A stretch of DNA of 64,000 nucleotides, taken from contig OX438743.1 in the NCBI GenBank assembly GCA_949316235.1, forward strand, positions 34,441,242-34,505,241. The letters run 5' to 3'. Below, piece by piece: positions 12,115 to 23,676 of the stretch. Source of the stretch: Oegoconia quadripuncta. Taxonomy: Eukaryota; Arthropoda; Insecta; Lepidoptera; Autostichidae. The notes beneath the pieces are model-generated. The model was not told where the DNA came from, searched no databases, and worked only from the letters and a program-made list of their open reading frames with translations. The first letter of the stretch is position 1; each line of letters begins with the position of its first letter. Made by a program: the position numbers and the translations under genes.

Positions 12115-13543
12115 TTTTAGGTAGTTACCCGACACCTAATAATCGGTAACATCTACGTAATAATTAGGCTAGCAAAACCTACATTGTACGTTGCCTTTAC
12201 CTGCTGACTAGATACCTATTACCCACTAGCTAGTTACCCAAGACCTAATAAATAGGTGACTACTACATATCAGTTTGGTCACCGAAACCTAAAAAATACG
12301 CTACCGTTACTTACAGAATAGGCATCTACTGCCTACTAGCTATTTACTCGACACGTAATAGTTAGTTAATTTCTACCTACAAAATAGGTGCACGAAAACT
12401 GGTTAATACGCTACCGATACGTACAGACTAGGCATTAATTACCTATGTACTAGTTGCCCCACATCCAATTATTAGGCAACTTCTACCTAACAACTAGGCT
12501 GCCAAAACCTACATAGTAGGTTGCCGTTACTTGCCGACTAGATACCTATAACCCACTAGCTAGTTACCCAAGACCTAATAAATAGGTGACTACTACCTAT
12601 CAGTTTGGTCACCGAAACCTAAAAAATACGCTACCGTTACTTACAGAATAGGCATCTACTGCCTACTAGCTATTTACTCGACACGTAATAGTTAGTTAAT
12701 TTCTACCTACAAAATAGGTGCACGAAAACTGGTTAATACGCTACCGATACGTACAGACTAGGCATTAATTACCTACGTACTAGTTGCCCCACATCTAATG
12801 ATTAGTCAACTTCTACCTAACAACTAGGCTGTCAAAACCTACATAGTAGGTTGCCGTTACTTGCCGACTAGATATCTATTACCCACTAGCTAGTTACCCA
12901 AAACCTAATAAATAGGTAACTTCTACGTATCAATTTGGTCAACAAAACCTAAATAATACGCTACCGTTACTTATAGAATAGGCATCTACTGCCTACTAGC
13001 TATGTACTCGACACGCAATTGTTAGGTAATTTTTACCTACAAAATAGGTGCGCGAAAGCTAGTTAATATGCTACGGATGCGTACAGACTAGGCATTCAAT
13101 ACCAATGAGCTAGTTACCCCACACCTAATAATTATATAGATTTTACGTAACCATTAGGTTAACAACACCAAAATAGTAGGTTCCTGTTAGCTACTGATAA
13201 GGTATCTACTATAGCACCTATTACTGATTAGGTATCTACTACGCGATTAAGAATTATCTTACACCTAATAAATTGGTATCTTCCACATACATATTAGGTA
13301 ATAGAAACCTAGTACTAGGTATGTAAAAATATCGATGATGATGATGATGATGAGCATTTACCTAATAATTAGGTTATGTTGATATACCTAGTTTATTAGG
13401 TACCAGTTAGCCTTAACCTAATGGGCTGCATTTACCTAATTTACGCGGTAATTTTCAGTACCTATCGCACTCGGTAGTGTTAACCTCAACCTGTAGGGTG
13501 ACCGACCATTACCTTAGATTACGTTAAATATTGGGTTATTGTA
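12115..13543. repeat. Right subterminal array of 22-bp units
   Basis: Same ACCTA...TAGGT architecture as the left array but a different consensus, with frequent GCTACCGTTAC and CTACTAGCTA words. A (GAT)n microsatellite lies at about 13335-13354. It runs up to the right terminal inverted repeat. No coding sequence seen. Confidence 0.65.
12241..13200. repeat. Tandem 330-bp higher-order repeat, about three copies
   Basis: The word ACCTAATAAATAGGT recurs at 12243, 12573 and 12903, an exact 330-bp spacing, with near-identical units in the first two copies and more drift in the third. Cutting the unit at each ACCTA-like start gives about fifteen subunits of 22 bp. Confidence 0.8.
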
Positions 13544-13563
13544 ACCTATTTTTTTTCTCAGTG
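13544..13563 (-). repeat. Right terminal inverted repeat
   Basis: The reverse complement is CACTGAGAAAAAAAATAGGT. TA follows at 13564-13565. Confidence 0.65.
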
Positions 13564-13565
13564 TA

Positions 13566-14936
13566 TAATTATATAGGCAATGGCTAACTTCTCCCAGTAG
13601 ATAGACGCTGTGGCCCATCAGTGGGGACATTTTAAGCTATTGATAGTAAATGTCTGACTGATTTCAAAAGGACTGTTAAATTTTTGAGACATTTTTTTAT
13701 TTTTTTACACTATTTATAGAAAAGATGCTACTCTATGCATTTTATAATTAGGTTTTATACACATTGAGCCTAATAGAAAGACGTGTGTCAGCAAAAAATG
13801 TCGTTCTTTCTTTACAAAATGTATAATTAAACCGAGGTGCATTGGCTTGCGTGTCACTATCATCTCCATACTACCTTGTATCGGAGGATTCCTTCCAGCC
13901 ATTCCGACTGTGAATTAATATCGTGCAACATCAATTCCAACCGGTTTAAAGTATATATTCTTTACCGTTTATGTAAACGACTTTCCGAAATTGTATTTGC
14001 AAGCACACGTATAATAGTTTTGTGTAAGGGAAACACGGCAGTCTAGGAAACGTAATAGAGAACATTATGAACTAAGCTAAGTTTAATTTCAATACAAAGA
14101 TTTCTATCGTTTGTATAAGATTCATAGACAATTTTTATCTTCAACAATCTATGACAAAATTATAATGACCCGAATTGTATGTTCTAATCTTTAAGACCTA
14201 TTTAGGGGTTTGCTTGACATGTATGATTAGAAATGAGGATGTCCGACGAAAAGTTTAGGATGGATGAAGACATAAGGTTACTGATGTGATCGTGGGAAGG
14301 TGGAAACAAGGCGTGAACCGCACTGGTCATGTTTTGAAATAGTGATCACGTGCTGGAAACCCTTTGTGGAATGCACACCTGAGCAAAAACAGAGTACAGA
14401 TAGTTGCAGTGAAACAACCCAGTAAGTAAAGTTGCACGAACGGGATGTATATCTGAAACAAGACTTCTTTTCAAAAATTCAGAATGAATGAAAGCAGTTA
14501 GGAAAAATTCTACTAAATTTCTAAACAAATCCACATAATTTGTTCTGAAAGTAGTTGACCTTTTAGTATCGCGCCCAAGATCAATGCAGATACACGTTCT
14601 CTCACTGTGGCGAAACTGTCCGATAGATGACACTTTATATGCTGAATTAACACTAATAGCCGCGTTAGATATATCACGTGTTTCTAAAAAAAAACTAATG
14701 TCAAACTTGGTATAATGTTAAGTATTGATGAAGTAAGTTTTAATGCGGTTTCCTCTGAAAGAGTTACCCCTAGGGTTCATGATCAACCACAGGATTTCCA
14801 CTCTGGACATAGGCCTGGATATTTTTCCTGAAGTAGTCTTCTTGTTAATATACCTACAAAGTTGGAAATGACCGCTGCCCCTGATTTCCTTGGTTACTAA
14901 AGCCAAACTTTAGATTTCAATATATAGAATCAGATA
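13566..14936. other. Intergenic, no gene recognised
   Basis: Only short unconvincing frames. A fragment like the common lepidopteran LINE-tail phrase (ATCAACCACAGGATTTCCACT) occurs near 14782-14815. Confidence 0.4.
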
Positions 14937-15131
14937 TTGAGTCATATAGATTACCCGAAAATTGCAGATTGCTCTATGTTTATAAAAAACATAATTGAGG
15001 GAAAAATCGAAGGAAAAAAAGGAAGGGGTAGACCAAAGAAAGACTACATCAGCCAGATAAAGGAGAAAGTACATGTCGTGTCATATAAATATGTGAAAGA
15101 GAGGGCAGAAAAAAGAAAAGAATGGCGGTAA
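14937..15131 (+). pseudogene. LINE reverse-transcriptase C-terminal fragment
   Basis: A 64-codon frame has IIEGKIEGKKGRGRPKKDYI followed by KEKVHVVSYKYVKERAEKRK and WR. This is the familiar tail of lepidopteran non-LTR element polyproteins, in which EGK(I/R)EGKRGRGRP and VSY..VKE.AE.R..WR recur. There is no catalytic domain upstream, so it is a truncated, inactive remnant. Confidence 0.7.
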
Positions 15132-16185
15132 CTCCACCGACAAGAGCTCTTAAATTAGAAGAAGAATAGTTGCTAAGAAAATAATTGGAATATAAAATTA
15201 TATAGTATAACAAACTAGACAATTTGGACTATATACGTATTCCAAACACTGCAGGGTACAGAAAAACCAGCTATATACCAGCAAACAATTTTTTATTAAA
15301 AAAAGTAAAATTAAATACAAAAGCATATAAAAACGGTCATAAGTATCAACAGTAGTTCGCAATAAATAAGGGAATTTAACTTGAGGTGATATTCAAGTCG
15401 GTTGTTGTAGTTGATACGACGGATTAAAAGAACAATTTGTCTGTTTCCGATCGCATTGTATTTAAATTATGGGTGTCTTCTTCACAAATGTAAAATTTTA
15501 CTTGCTCTCTTAGGGTTCATTATTAGTAACAACATTTTAATGCTGCCTCTTCAGAAATTGGTGTTAAATTGTTGCTCAACTGTTAAGGGTTAACTATCTC
15601 TAAACGCTTATCGGGTATCGCGACGATCACATCTTGGCACCGTGACCCAATAGTTTTAATGAAAGTCAACTCGGGACTAGTAAATCGATTAGTTCCATCT
15701 CATCCGATACCATCACTACATAGTTAGCTATCATTGTCCGCGGGCACCGTTACCGGTAGTCGTAGATTAATGATACCAACCTCATTGTTTGAAATGCAAG
15801 AAAAATCATCTATTAAATCTACACCGTTCATCACTGACAGGTTGAGTCATATTTAAAAGTATTGTTTGCATTTAATTTTGGACGGCACTTTGACTTTTTA
15901 GTAGGTACAGTCGACGGCACGACGACCGTAACTCATCGGCGTAAGCTGAGCATACAACGCTGCCGAAAATGTGCACTCAGCGAGACCACCTTAAATTGGA
16001 ATGATAACAGATGCATCTACAAATTGGTAAACTACTAATACTTTCCTATGAATATTATTTATTAGCAAAATGAAGCATTCAGCCCTTGAATTTCTTGCCT
16101 GTTCTTCTCCAGGAAAACGACCTTGTGAATGAGCGGTAATTGTATATCATGACGAATCCAGATGTTATTTTTATACCTTACGAAA
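15132..16185. other. No gene recognised
   Basis: AT-rich. A TIR-like word GTACAGTCGACGGCACGACG at about 15904 resembles the ends of the short element at 9352-9487. Confidence 0.35.
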
Positions 16186-16189
16186 TAAA

Positions 16190-16405
16190 AAACACACCAA
16201 TCATCTAGTCCCAATTTAAGCAAAGCTTGTATTAGGGATACTACATCACGGAAGTATACATAAATATTTATATAAAAACATCCATGACTCGGGAATAAAA
16301 TGTTCGTATTCATCAGAAAAACATTTGCTCCTCGCGGGATTCGAGCTCGCAACCGTTGGTTTCGAAGACAGGGTCACTATTCACTACACACCAATCGGTC
16401 GTAAT
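16190..16405 (-). mobile_element. tRNA-headed SINE (family a)
   Basis: On the minus strand a tRNA-like head with a B-box-like CGAGCTCGAATCCCG block is followed by GAGGAGC, a body with CATGGATGTTTTTATATAAAT and a TTGGGACTAGATGATTGG end. It matches the copies at 30796, 46222 and 57245. Confidence 0.65.
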
Positions 16406-16559
16406 GAAAATCTATCATTTGTCAATCTACGAACATAAATATGCTAAAACAAAAATTGAAAATTTAGAAAATATCCGAGAAACCGTAACCTAAAATATAT
16501 TCCATTTATACAAGGTAGTTAGTAGATGATCTTATCCATGTTTGAGCAGTTTTGAAAAT

Positions 16560-16912
16560 ATTTAATAAATAAATATCCATAGACATACACACAGCGCCAT
16601 CTAGATCCACAGTAAGCAACTATAGGCTTGTGTTGTGGATACCAGATGGTTGATATACTATACAATACAACAAACAAACAAATACGGATGCAGATATGAA
16701 ATAGCTACATAATTAATTACTTATTTAATAAACAACTACATATTACTACACATATACATTTTTTTGTAAATAAATACTTATTATAAATGAAAACATCCAT
16801 AGCTCGGGTACACATGTCCGTATTCATCACAAAAACATATGCCCCTAGCGAGATTCCAACCTTTTGGTATAGTGGTCAAAGTTGCTAACCACTACACCAA
16901 ACAGGTCGTCAA
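16560..16912 (-). mobile_element. tRNA-headed SINE (family a), diverged
   Basis: Minus-strand copy with the TTTGGTGTAGTGGTTAG-type head, a decayed B box (GGAATCTCGCTAGGGG), the TGTACCCGAGCTATGGATG body and a GGCGCTGTGTGTATG 3' part. It is interrupted by AT-rich sequence at about 16670-16790. Confidence 0.55.
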
Positions 16913-17554
16913 ATTTAATTATTTGTTAAAAAACATGTTAAAAAATATTATGCAACTACATAACTTTGATAAGACCATCTTGCAAACACCAGCTTTCAAA
17001 CACCAGCTTTCAAAAATAAAATATCATTTTCAAATCCGTTTAGTCGTTTTGGCGCTACAATGCCACAGACAAACACATAGACACACAGACAGACACATAG
17101 ATACACAGACAGACATAGGCTTTACATTTATAAACTCCTGTTTTTGCGTCGGTGTTTAATAAATAGATACCAATACCAATTGAAATAGTTGTAGTCCCTC
17201 AATGTGTATCCCCCTCAACGCTCAACCCAAGGCGAGCGCTCGAAATTGCACCGACATTTTTCTATCAAACTTCGAAATTAATTTTGAAGTTTCCTTCTAA
17301 ACTAACGCTCAGTCAGAGTGGCTCTGACTGTAGCCGTTGACCCGTCCGTCCAGAAGTTATAATTTCATATCAAACTTGTAAGAGCGCTAGCTTTTCTTCT
17401 CATTTCAGGGGAATAGAACTTAGATTTTGACATTAAGGATAAATTTAGAGTACGAGCTGACAATGTCGGATTTTTACAACTACTTTCTTTTAGGTAATGA
17501 GAAATAATTAAGCTACGGGCACTCTATGTACTATTACCATTTAATAGTAATTGT

Positions 17555-17900
17555 ATAGTAAACGCAGTCAAAATCAAAAATCAAAATCAAAAAATGCTTT
17601 ATTTTGTAGGTACACAGGGTACACTTACAATATTCAGATTTTACATTTTTTAAGCTACTGCTTGTTCAAAAGCCACTTTCCCCTGAGAAGAACAAGCAAG
17701 AAACTCTTTCTAAAAAAAGGTTTTTATGTTACAAAATTATTAATTATTATTATATATTATAATATTTCATTATTAGTTGTGAAATAGCCTGGTTACGCGA
17801 ACGGGCTGTTCATGTCCATAAATGTTTATCATCTAAATAATCTGATATTTTATAATATGCTTTCTTAATAAGTTTCTGTTTTATAGTATCTTTAAATTTA
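17555..17900 (-). mobile_element. LINE 3' end, antisense
   Basis: Starts with CAAAATCAAAAATCAAAATC then AATGCTTTATTTTGTAGGTA, and includes TTAAGCTACTGCTTGTTCA, CCCCTGAGAAGAACAAGCAAG and a TCTGATATTTTATAATATGC block. Related copies are at 37155-37310 and 60745-61050. The oligo(TTTTGAT)-like end suggests the 3' terminus of a non-LTR element lying on the minus strand. Confidence 0.5.
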
Positions 17901-18455
17901 TTGAAAGGAAGATTTAGTATATCAACAGGAACCTTATTAAAAAAGTGTGTGTGTGTGTGTGCCTACATTATATAATGTTATGAATGTGAAATAATCGAAA
18001 AATACACGTATTTAAATAGCATAAGGTTTGCATAGCATAAGGTTGTACATTTAAATTTAATACCAGCTACATTAATTGTTAAATGGACTATGTACTAGTG
18101 TAACAACTGTTGGTGATCCTAAATAACTAAATAAATAAATAGCGGGTTGGACTCCCAGCTGTACAAAACAGTTAAAGAGGAGAGCTTTATCACGAATCCC
18201 TTCTAACGAATTATTCCAAGTCTGTTTCAATTCAATTCCTAAATTATATGTAACTCAACTGTAATTTTGTATTACAACATACCTACTCTTTAAGTAGGTA
18301 TAGGTAAAATGCTATTGAAATACAAAACTTTATGTACCGTTTGCTTTGTCAAATTAAGACGCACCCTCGCACCGTGAAGTTCAAATACCAGTTTGATTTA
18401 CTAGGAAATGGCCAAATTATTTATTGTAATTAATTAGGTACCCAACCCAATTAAA

Positions 18456-18949
18456 ATGAGCCAATGCAGCAGTAATGCGGGTGAAATATTTACGCTGTCT
18501 GATATACTTCAAAGGCTTGTGGAAGTAACCTATAAAATAGCGGTATCGGGAAATGCAGGATGAGTACGAAACATATTACCTACTTTTGATGAATTAGAAA
18601 AGGACAAAATATTATACATGCAGTTGCTGTATATAGGACAACATTTGCAGAGCGTTTGCTAGGTATAGTAAGATTCGAAACTACATATCCAGTCCCAGCT
18701 CAAACGATCAAAAGTTTTAAAGATATCTTTGAACTTCTAACAGAAAATACTTTTATTTCTTATGAAGTCGAACGTATAAATCAGGTAAGATTATTAATAG
18801 ACATTTGCCGTAAATATAAAGATATTATAAAATCTAAATTATTTGATCTGGGACTGGATGTGCATGCAGTCATTAAAGTTTGGGTGTTCCAAATATTAAA
18901 GTTTAATGCTTATAATAAATATCCACGGTATGTACGAAATAATATATAA
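18456..18949 (+). pseudogene. Possible decayed coding sequence, unidentified
   Basis: From ATG at 18456 the frame reads MSQCSSNAGEIFTLSDILQR and on to a TGA, then stays open for about 34 codons, then shifts into a 97-codon frame (18656-18949) containing TIKSFKDIFELLTENTFISY and a helical, Lys/Ile-rich tail. The composition looks protein-like, but the stop and shift mean it is not intact, and I do not recognise the family. Confidence 0.25.
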
Positions 18950-19065
18950 ATGCACACGTGACAGGGGATGAACCCATCGCTGTTAAAACTTGCAAATCTT
19001 TAGATGTTTTTTTGGTGGAAAACCCATCGACACCCAAGGAAAGAGACGGGATGGTTCTAATCTAG
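18945..19065. repeat. Dispersed repeat (GTGACAGGGGATGAACCCATCG family)
   Basis: Shares ATGCACACGTGACAGG.GATGA.CCCATCGC and a following GACACCCAAGGAAAGA.ACGG block with 27715-27845 and 35100-35250, and in reverse with 55080-55135. Confidence 0.5.
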
Positions 19066-20460
19066 TCCAGTAACAATACGTCATTTTTGTGGTGTAACTT
19101 GCTATAATCTTAAAGTTCCTGATTTTTTGTAAAATGATAGAGTAGCCGTCAGTAATAGAATAAAAATTTTACCGTTCTAAAAAGGTAGTCAATGGCTACT
19201 TTATGTTTCCAGAAACTAGTTTATTGAGTCTATTTGCCCCCGGTGAAATTTTTCATAAATATAAAGAAGTTATTGATCGATTTTATAAAAACAGTTACAG
19301 GAGTTCTGAGTATATTCTCCGACGCAATGAAATTCTGTGGTAATTGTAATCTAATGGTCTATGTTTTAATACTTATGCTTTAACTAAGGCAAGCTACCGA
19401 TTTATAAGAAAACATTATATTTTATTCCATTCCATTCCATTCTATTTTATTTATTTTATATATTAGACTTATAATTCAATGGTTCTATATATTATACTCC
19501 AACAAGCCCACCTAATGCAATTGGTGGAAGTTAACCTCATCTAAGTACGAGTTGAATCAGGTTTCGAAGCTGTGCTTTAAGAAATTCTGTAGTCCAAAGA
19601 ACTTGGGCTGTTTCTTACCCGACTGCACCAGGAATTAGGGTAATGTTTTTCGAGTGTATGTATGTTTGTAGACTAGAATAGTCTAAACAGCATAGAAGTG
19701 CACGGTGTCTTTACTCGTCTTGATCCCCGAAGTGTCATTGGATACATTTAGTGATACAAAATCCAACATGACGCCAATCTAATACTCAAATGCGAAAGTT
19801 ATTCCACGCAGGGGAAGCCGCAGGCGGAAATAAGCAGTTGGGGGATAGGTTCAAAATACCTAAATGGATAACTATTTATAATAATAATAAAGGCTTATGC
19901 ATCTGTCATTGATTCTCGGAAAGAGGGTAGGTTTTATTTTTAAATTACTTCTAAGTTGTATGTTGACAAATAAAGTTGCAAATACAATCTCGCATTAAAT
20001 TCACAATTTTCAAAGATACGATAATATTTTAAACCAGATTTAACATTTTTTAGATTTCCTATAAAACAAGCAAGTAGATTTCGCTCTAAAATGTTATCTA
20101 TATTCAATGTTTCAAAGTTTCCATTTGCAATTTAAATCCGCCTCTTGGGAGACGCGTGTCTCCGATATTGACTCAACGTATCTTCAACTTGTCTAGGATT
20201 AGGAAATTATTGATAGGTACTAAAAGTGGAGTTTAGTCAATTACTTACTTAGATATTTTGAACCCACTATACCTACCTAGGTACCTATTCAAAGTATGGT
20301 AATATACAGAATGTTGGGAGAAAAGTGTGCCATATGGCAGTGGTGAGCACTGTGAGCAAGTAGGACCACTTGCAACTAATTTCGGCCACATGAGAGGATA
20401 GTCTCCGTTAGCTACAATGATGAGGTAGCTCTTTGTGCCACAACTCATCATTCCATCCTA
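19066..20460. other. No gene; minor repeat debris
   Basis: An RTE-tail scrap (CCACGCAGGGGAAGCCGCAG, about 19803) is present. Nothing else was recognised. Confidence 0.35.
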
Positions 20461-20463
20461 AAC

Positions 20464-20525
20464 ATATCATCATCACCATAACAGCCACAGGACATCCATC
20501 GTTAAACATAGACCTCCCCCTCACG
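20464..20525 (+). mobile_element. LINE-tail fragment
   Basis: TATCATCATCACCATAACAG then CCACAGGACATCCATCGTTA and ACATAGACCTCCCC: the common lepidopteran LINE-tail phrase, also at 22183 and 59100. Confidence 0.5.
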
Positions 20526-20698
20526 ATCTAAACATAATACTCCAGCTTTATTTTAGTTAAATGAGTTAATATTTTACGGAAAATTATATTTGTTACCTAT
20601 GTAGGTTTTATGTATAATTTGTAGGTTCCATTGTTTAAAAAGCAATTAAACTGATCTTAATAATGTTGAAATCACCTAATCTAAAAAGTATTTAAAAA

Positions 20699-20890
20699 AC
20701 AAAAACCCGACTGCATATTTTATATTGTGCAAACGCTATCTTGGATTTTTTTATACCATAAAATGTATCCTATAATTCTCTGTGAATCAAGATGAATCGA
20801 GTGATGAAGGCTACAGTAGTTAACATAGAAATCCACATACATACTTACATATACATTACCCTCCTTCCTGGGGCAGTCGAGTAAAAATAA
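20699..20890. mobile_element. MITE with ACCCGACTGC ends
   Basis: Begins AAAAACCCGACTGCATATTT, carries the conserved AAACGCTATCTTGGATTTTT and AATGTATCCTATAATTCTC words, then an ACATACATACTTACATA run, and ends CTTCCTGGGGCAGTCGAGTA. The two ends are imperfect inverted repeats. Related copies: 23968-24130, 24664-25182 and 30340-31078. Confidence 0.55.
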
Positions 20891-20898
20891 AAGAATTA

Positions 20899-21320
20899 CA
20901 GGGTGAATATGAATTCGTGTATTTCCTGTTTACTGGTGACGTCACTCCTGATTACGGACAACTTTCCCCAAAGAACTATAGCCGAATTCGATCAAAAAAT
21001 TTTCGATTACCCACAAAGTAAACCATTCTGAAACCACCTTTAGTATGGAAGACGAATAATTTATAATAAATACATAATTTTCGGCTGAATTGAACCATGG
21101 TTCGTAGTGGAAAGTTGGTCGTAATCAGGAGTGTAGCCATCAGCCGAAAATTGTTGAACTTCCGCACTAAAGGTGGTTTCAGTATGGTTTACTTTGTATG
21201 GGTAACCGAGATTTTTTTTCATCGAATTCGACTATGGTTGCTTCGGGAAAGTTTTTCGTAATCAGGAGTGGAGTCACCAATTAATATGGGAATTACACGA
21301 ATTCAAATTCACTCTTAGAT
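20899..21320. mobile_element. Foldback element, ~170-bp inverted arms
   Basis: The left arm runs through GGGTGAATATGAATTCGTGT, GGTGACGTCACTCCTGATTA and the TTTCCCC...AACCATTCTGAAACCACC blocks. The right arm repeats them inverted, ending TAATCAGGAGTGGAGTCACC then ACACGAATTCAAATTCACTC. There is no coding sequence. It has the structure of a foldback-type MITE. Confidence 0.7.
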
Positions 21321-21324
21321 TAAC

Positions 21325-22025
21325 TTTTAACCAATCTGTAGTAATATTTGTTCCAAAACAATGATGCAGACGTAATGATTGAATTATCTGATTACAGGAA
21401 AATCCATCAAAACTGCAAAAAAAATACGTACCTAAAATATTTGCTTTAAAGTCACGTAGGTATCGCAAAATGATTTTGCCCTTCTCTTGACGTAAACCAC
21501 TTTTCCAAGTTTTTGAACGTTCTCTTACCAAAGTGTCAGAAAGTAAGGAAAGGGTAATTCAACCTGTTTGCATTAAGTAAAAAATAATAAAGAAACAAAA
21601 TGTAAGTTTATTTTTTTTCTCAGAAAAGAGTACAAAATGTTCGTACATCCACGCGTCCCTGGCCTGCAACAGACGGCCCGGAAACACTTTTCGGATGTCC
21701 GCCGGCAATGCGCAGAGCATCTCTCTCCGTACTATTGATAGGTAGTACGCTTACCTAGCCAATATTTAATACACTATGTCAACATTTGAAATAATTTACA
21801 TTTCAATCCATTTTTGGTTCCCTGAGGAGTAATGTTTTCGTTTTCAATTTCAATTCACATCGTAAAATACATATTCTTGATATTTTGTACTTACCTTTTA
21901 CCCGCACGATTCTAATATTATTCCATTTTTGAATCCCAACTAATTTTGTTCGTTTTTAATAGTTCTTTACAATGTAATTTCTAATAATTTAAATTGTAAT
22001 GTACCTATTGTTATATGTTTTAAGT
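21325..22025. other. No gene recognised
   Basis: AT-rich with a GC-rich patch near 21645-21720 (ACGGCCCGGAAACACTTTTC, TCCGCCGGCAATGCGC) that may be a TE scrap. No open frame of note. Confidence 0.3.
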
Positions 22026-22028
22026 AGT

Positions 22029-22133
22029 GAATTTTTTTTTTTTTTTTTTATATGAGAGAGCGGCAAACGAGCATGCGGGTCACCTGATGGAAAGTAATCA
22101 CCGCCGCCCATGGACACCCGCAACACCAAAAGG
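22029..22133 (-). mobile_element. Poly-A SINE (family c), truncated
   Basis: On plus it reads T-run, ATATGAGAGAGCGGCAAACG, AGCATGCGGGTCACCTGATG and CAACACCAAAAGGGTC; the poly-A tail is therefore on the minus strand. A fuller copy is at 23677-23930. Confidence 0.65.
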
Positions 22134-22169
22134 GTCTATTTTCTATTTTCTTTTTTCTTTTCTATTTTC

Positions 22170-22615
22170 TTTCATAGTATATCAACCACAGGATGTCCGC
22201 AGCTGAACATAGGCCTAGATTTTCAGAGTGACCGTTTGGAACCGGTCTGCATCCTACACCTACCCGCGACCTTTATCAGGTCAGCTGTCCACCATGTGAG
22301 TTGGACGTCCTACGCTGTGCTTGTGATGAATTGTGGTACTGAACCGTGATGTCCATGACTATGGACCTCATAAGCAAAGTCACGCAACGGTTTATGGTGA
22401 GGGCGATATTCTACAATTTACTACGAGATTGAATCAGGAATGAGGAAATCCGTAGGCGATCGAAAGTTACTAACATAGTAGTATTAGGATTAATAAGTTG
22501 AAGTGGCAGTGGGCTTGCCACATAGCTCGAGGAACTGATGCCCGATGGGGCATTACAATTCTAAAAGATCATGCACCGACAAGCGCCGCGTAGTATTATG
22601 TAGATTTATCTAATA
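22170..22615 (+). pseudogene. LINE fragment: 3' phrase plus reverse-transcriptase C-terminus
   Basis: The first part has TATCAACCACAGGATGTCCG and GAACATAGGCC. From about 22373 a broken frame reads SKVTQRFMVRAIF, then IRNEEIRRRSKVT, then after a shift KLKWQWACHIARGTDARWG. RNEEIRRRTKVTD and KLKWQWAGHIAR.TDGRWG are hallmark C-terminal motifs of lepidopteran endonuclease-reverse transcriptase LINEs. Stops and a frameshift show it is dead. Confidence 0.75.
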
Positions 22616-23074
22616 TCAAATAAACTTTGGGGTGCAAAGGCGAAAAATGAAATTGTACTTTATTTTAACGTTGCCATAAATCTTGTTACAAGCTTTAAAT
22701 GAAAGAACCTTATTCAGGACTGTGTTGAGTGCACACATAAATTTTACATTTTCAGCAATATTCACCATAATACGTGAATTCGGCAAAACAGCGAAACGAT
22801 TACAATGCGGTCGTATGGTCTATTAAATAAAAGCTATATTAGCTTAATTCAAATGAAAAATATATTATGGTGCTGGGAGTAAAATATGATTTTAGTAAGA
22901 TGGTATCTGAATTATAGAATTGGTAAGTTTTAAATTAAATTTTCGCTCGTTCATGAGTTGAAAATAATACCTTTCGAGTTGTTCGCCGATGTTTCATTAT
23001 TTAAACAGACGCATCGTTTTAAACGGTATACAACCTTTTAATGTGAATATACATCTTACACATATACCTACAGT

Positions 23075-23262
23075 CAGGAACAGAATATTTCTGAAAGTTT
23101 TAAAACTTACTGAATTATATGTGAGGCAAATGATTCAAGATGGTGCATGGAATCCATATACTTACATTCAGGAACAGAATATTTTCTGAAAGTTTTAAAA
23201 CTTACTGAATTATATGTGAGGCAAATGATTCAAGATGGTGCATGGAATCCAATGGTGCCTTA
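23075..23262. repeat. Direct duplication of 94 bp
   Basis: The block CAGGAACAGAATATT... to GATGGTGCATGGAATCCA occurs at 23075-23168 and again at 23169-23262 with one base inserted. The duplication lies just left of the TTAA-flanked MITE. Confidence 0.8.
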
Positions 23263-23276
23263 ATTAGGTAAATTAA

Positions 23277-23608
23277 GAGAGCTTGTTGCGTCCAGTGGCT
23301 GCCCTCATTGGATAAATTAAGATACATTTTTAAATATAGATTAAATCAAAAATATTGCTCTAGCCTGCACTCGAAAATCCTTATACCTAAATAAATTTAG
23401 TTACGGTTATTTTCGAGAATTTAAAATTATTGACATTTTTTTTTATAATCGTGAGTTCTGGGAAATAACTGCTATGAAAGGTATTTAGGTATTACTTATA
23501 ATTTCAGGGTTCCAGAGTGTATATCAGAGCGATTTTTTTGATTTATTCTGTAATATAAAGAAATTTTAATTTATCCAATGAGTGCGCCACTGGACGGAAA
23601 AAGCCCTC
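23277..23608. mobile_element. TTAA-flanked MITE, copy 1
   Basis: TTAA at 23273-23276 and 23609-23612. The ends GAGAGCTTGTTGCGTCCAGT and CACTGGACGGAAAAAGCCCTC are inverted repeats, followed inward by GGCTGCCCTCATTGGATAAA and its inverse. Same family as 35620-35809. A TTAA target is characteristic of piggyBac-like transposases. Confidence 0.7.
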
Positions 23609-23676
23609 TTAAGATTTCATTTTAAATACAACATATCAAAAATGTACTCACCGGGTCCACTCGTTAAGAGAACAGC

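Larger units (their letters stand above)
133..13563. mobile_element. Candidate large TIR DNA transposon (~13.4 kb, degenerate)
   Basis: Seen: the left end reads CACTGAGAAAAACACTAGGT and the reverse complement of the right end reads CACTGAGAAAAAAAATAGGT, 18 of 20 bases matching and inverted. TA lies directly outside both ends (131-132 and 13564-13565), as a 2-bp target duplication would. Both ends run straight into arrays of the same ~22-bp ACCTA/TAGGT unit. The interior holds a decayed SAM-like multi-exon gene at 6902-10106. Known: CACTG termini, short target duplications and long subterminal repeat arrays are typical of the CACTA/Mirage/Chapaev (CMC) group; TA duplications also occur in Tc1/mariner. 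Inferred: one element, now non-autonomous, since no transposase is visible, with later insertions inside. Alternatively the two ends could belong to two truncated relatives. Confidence 0.6.
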
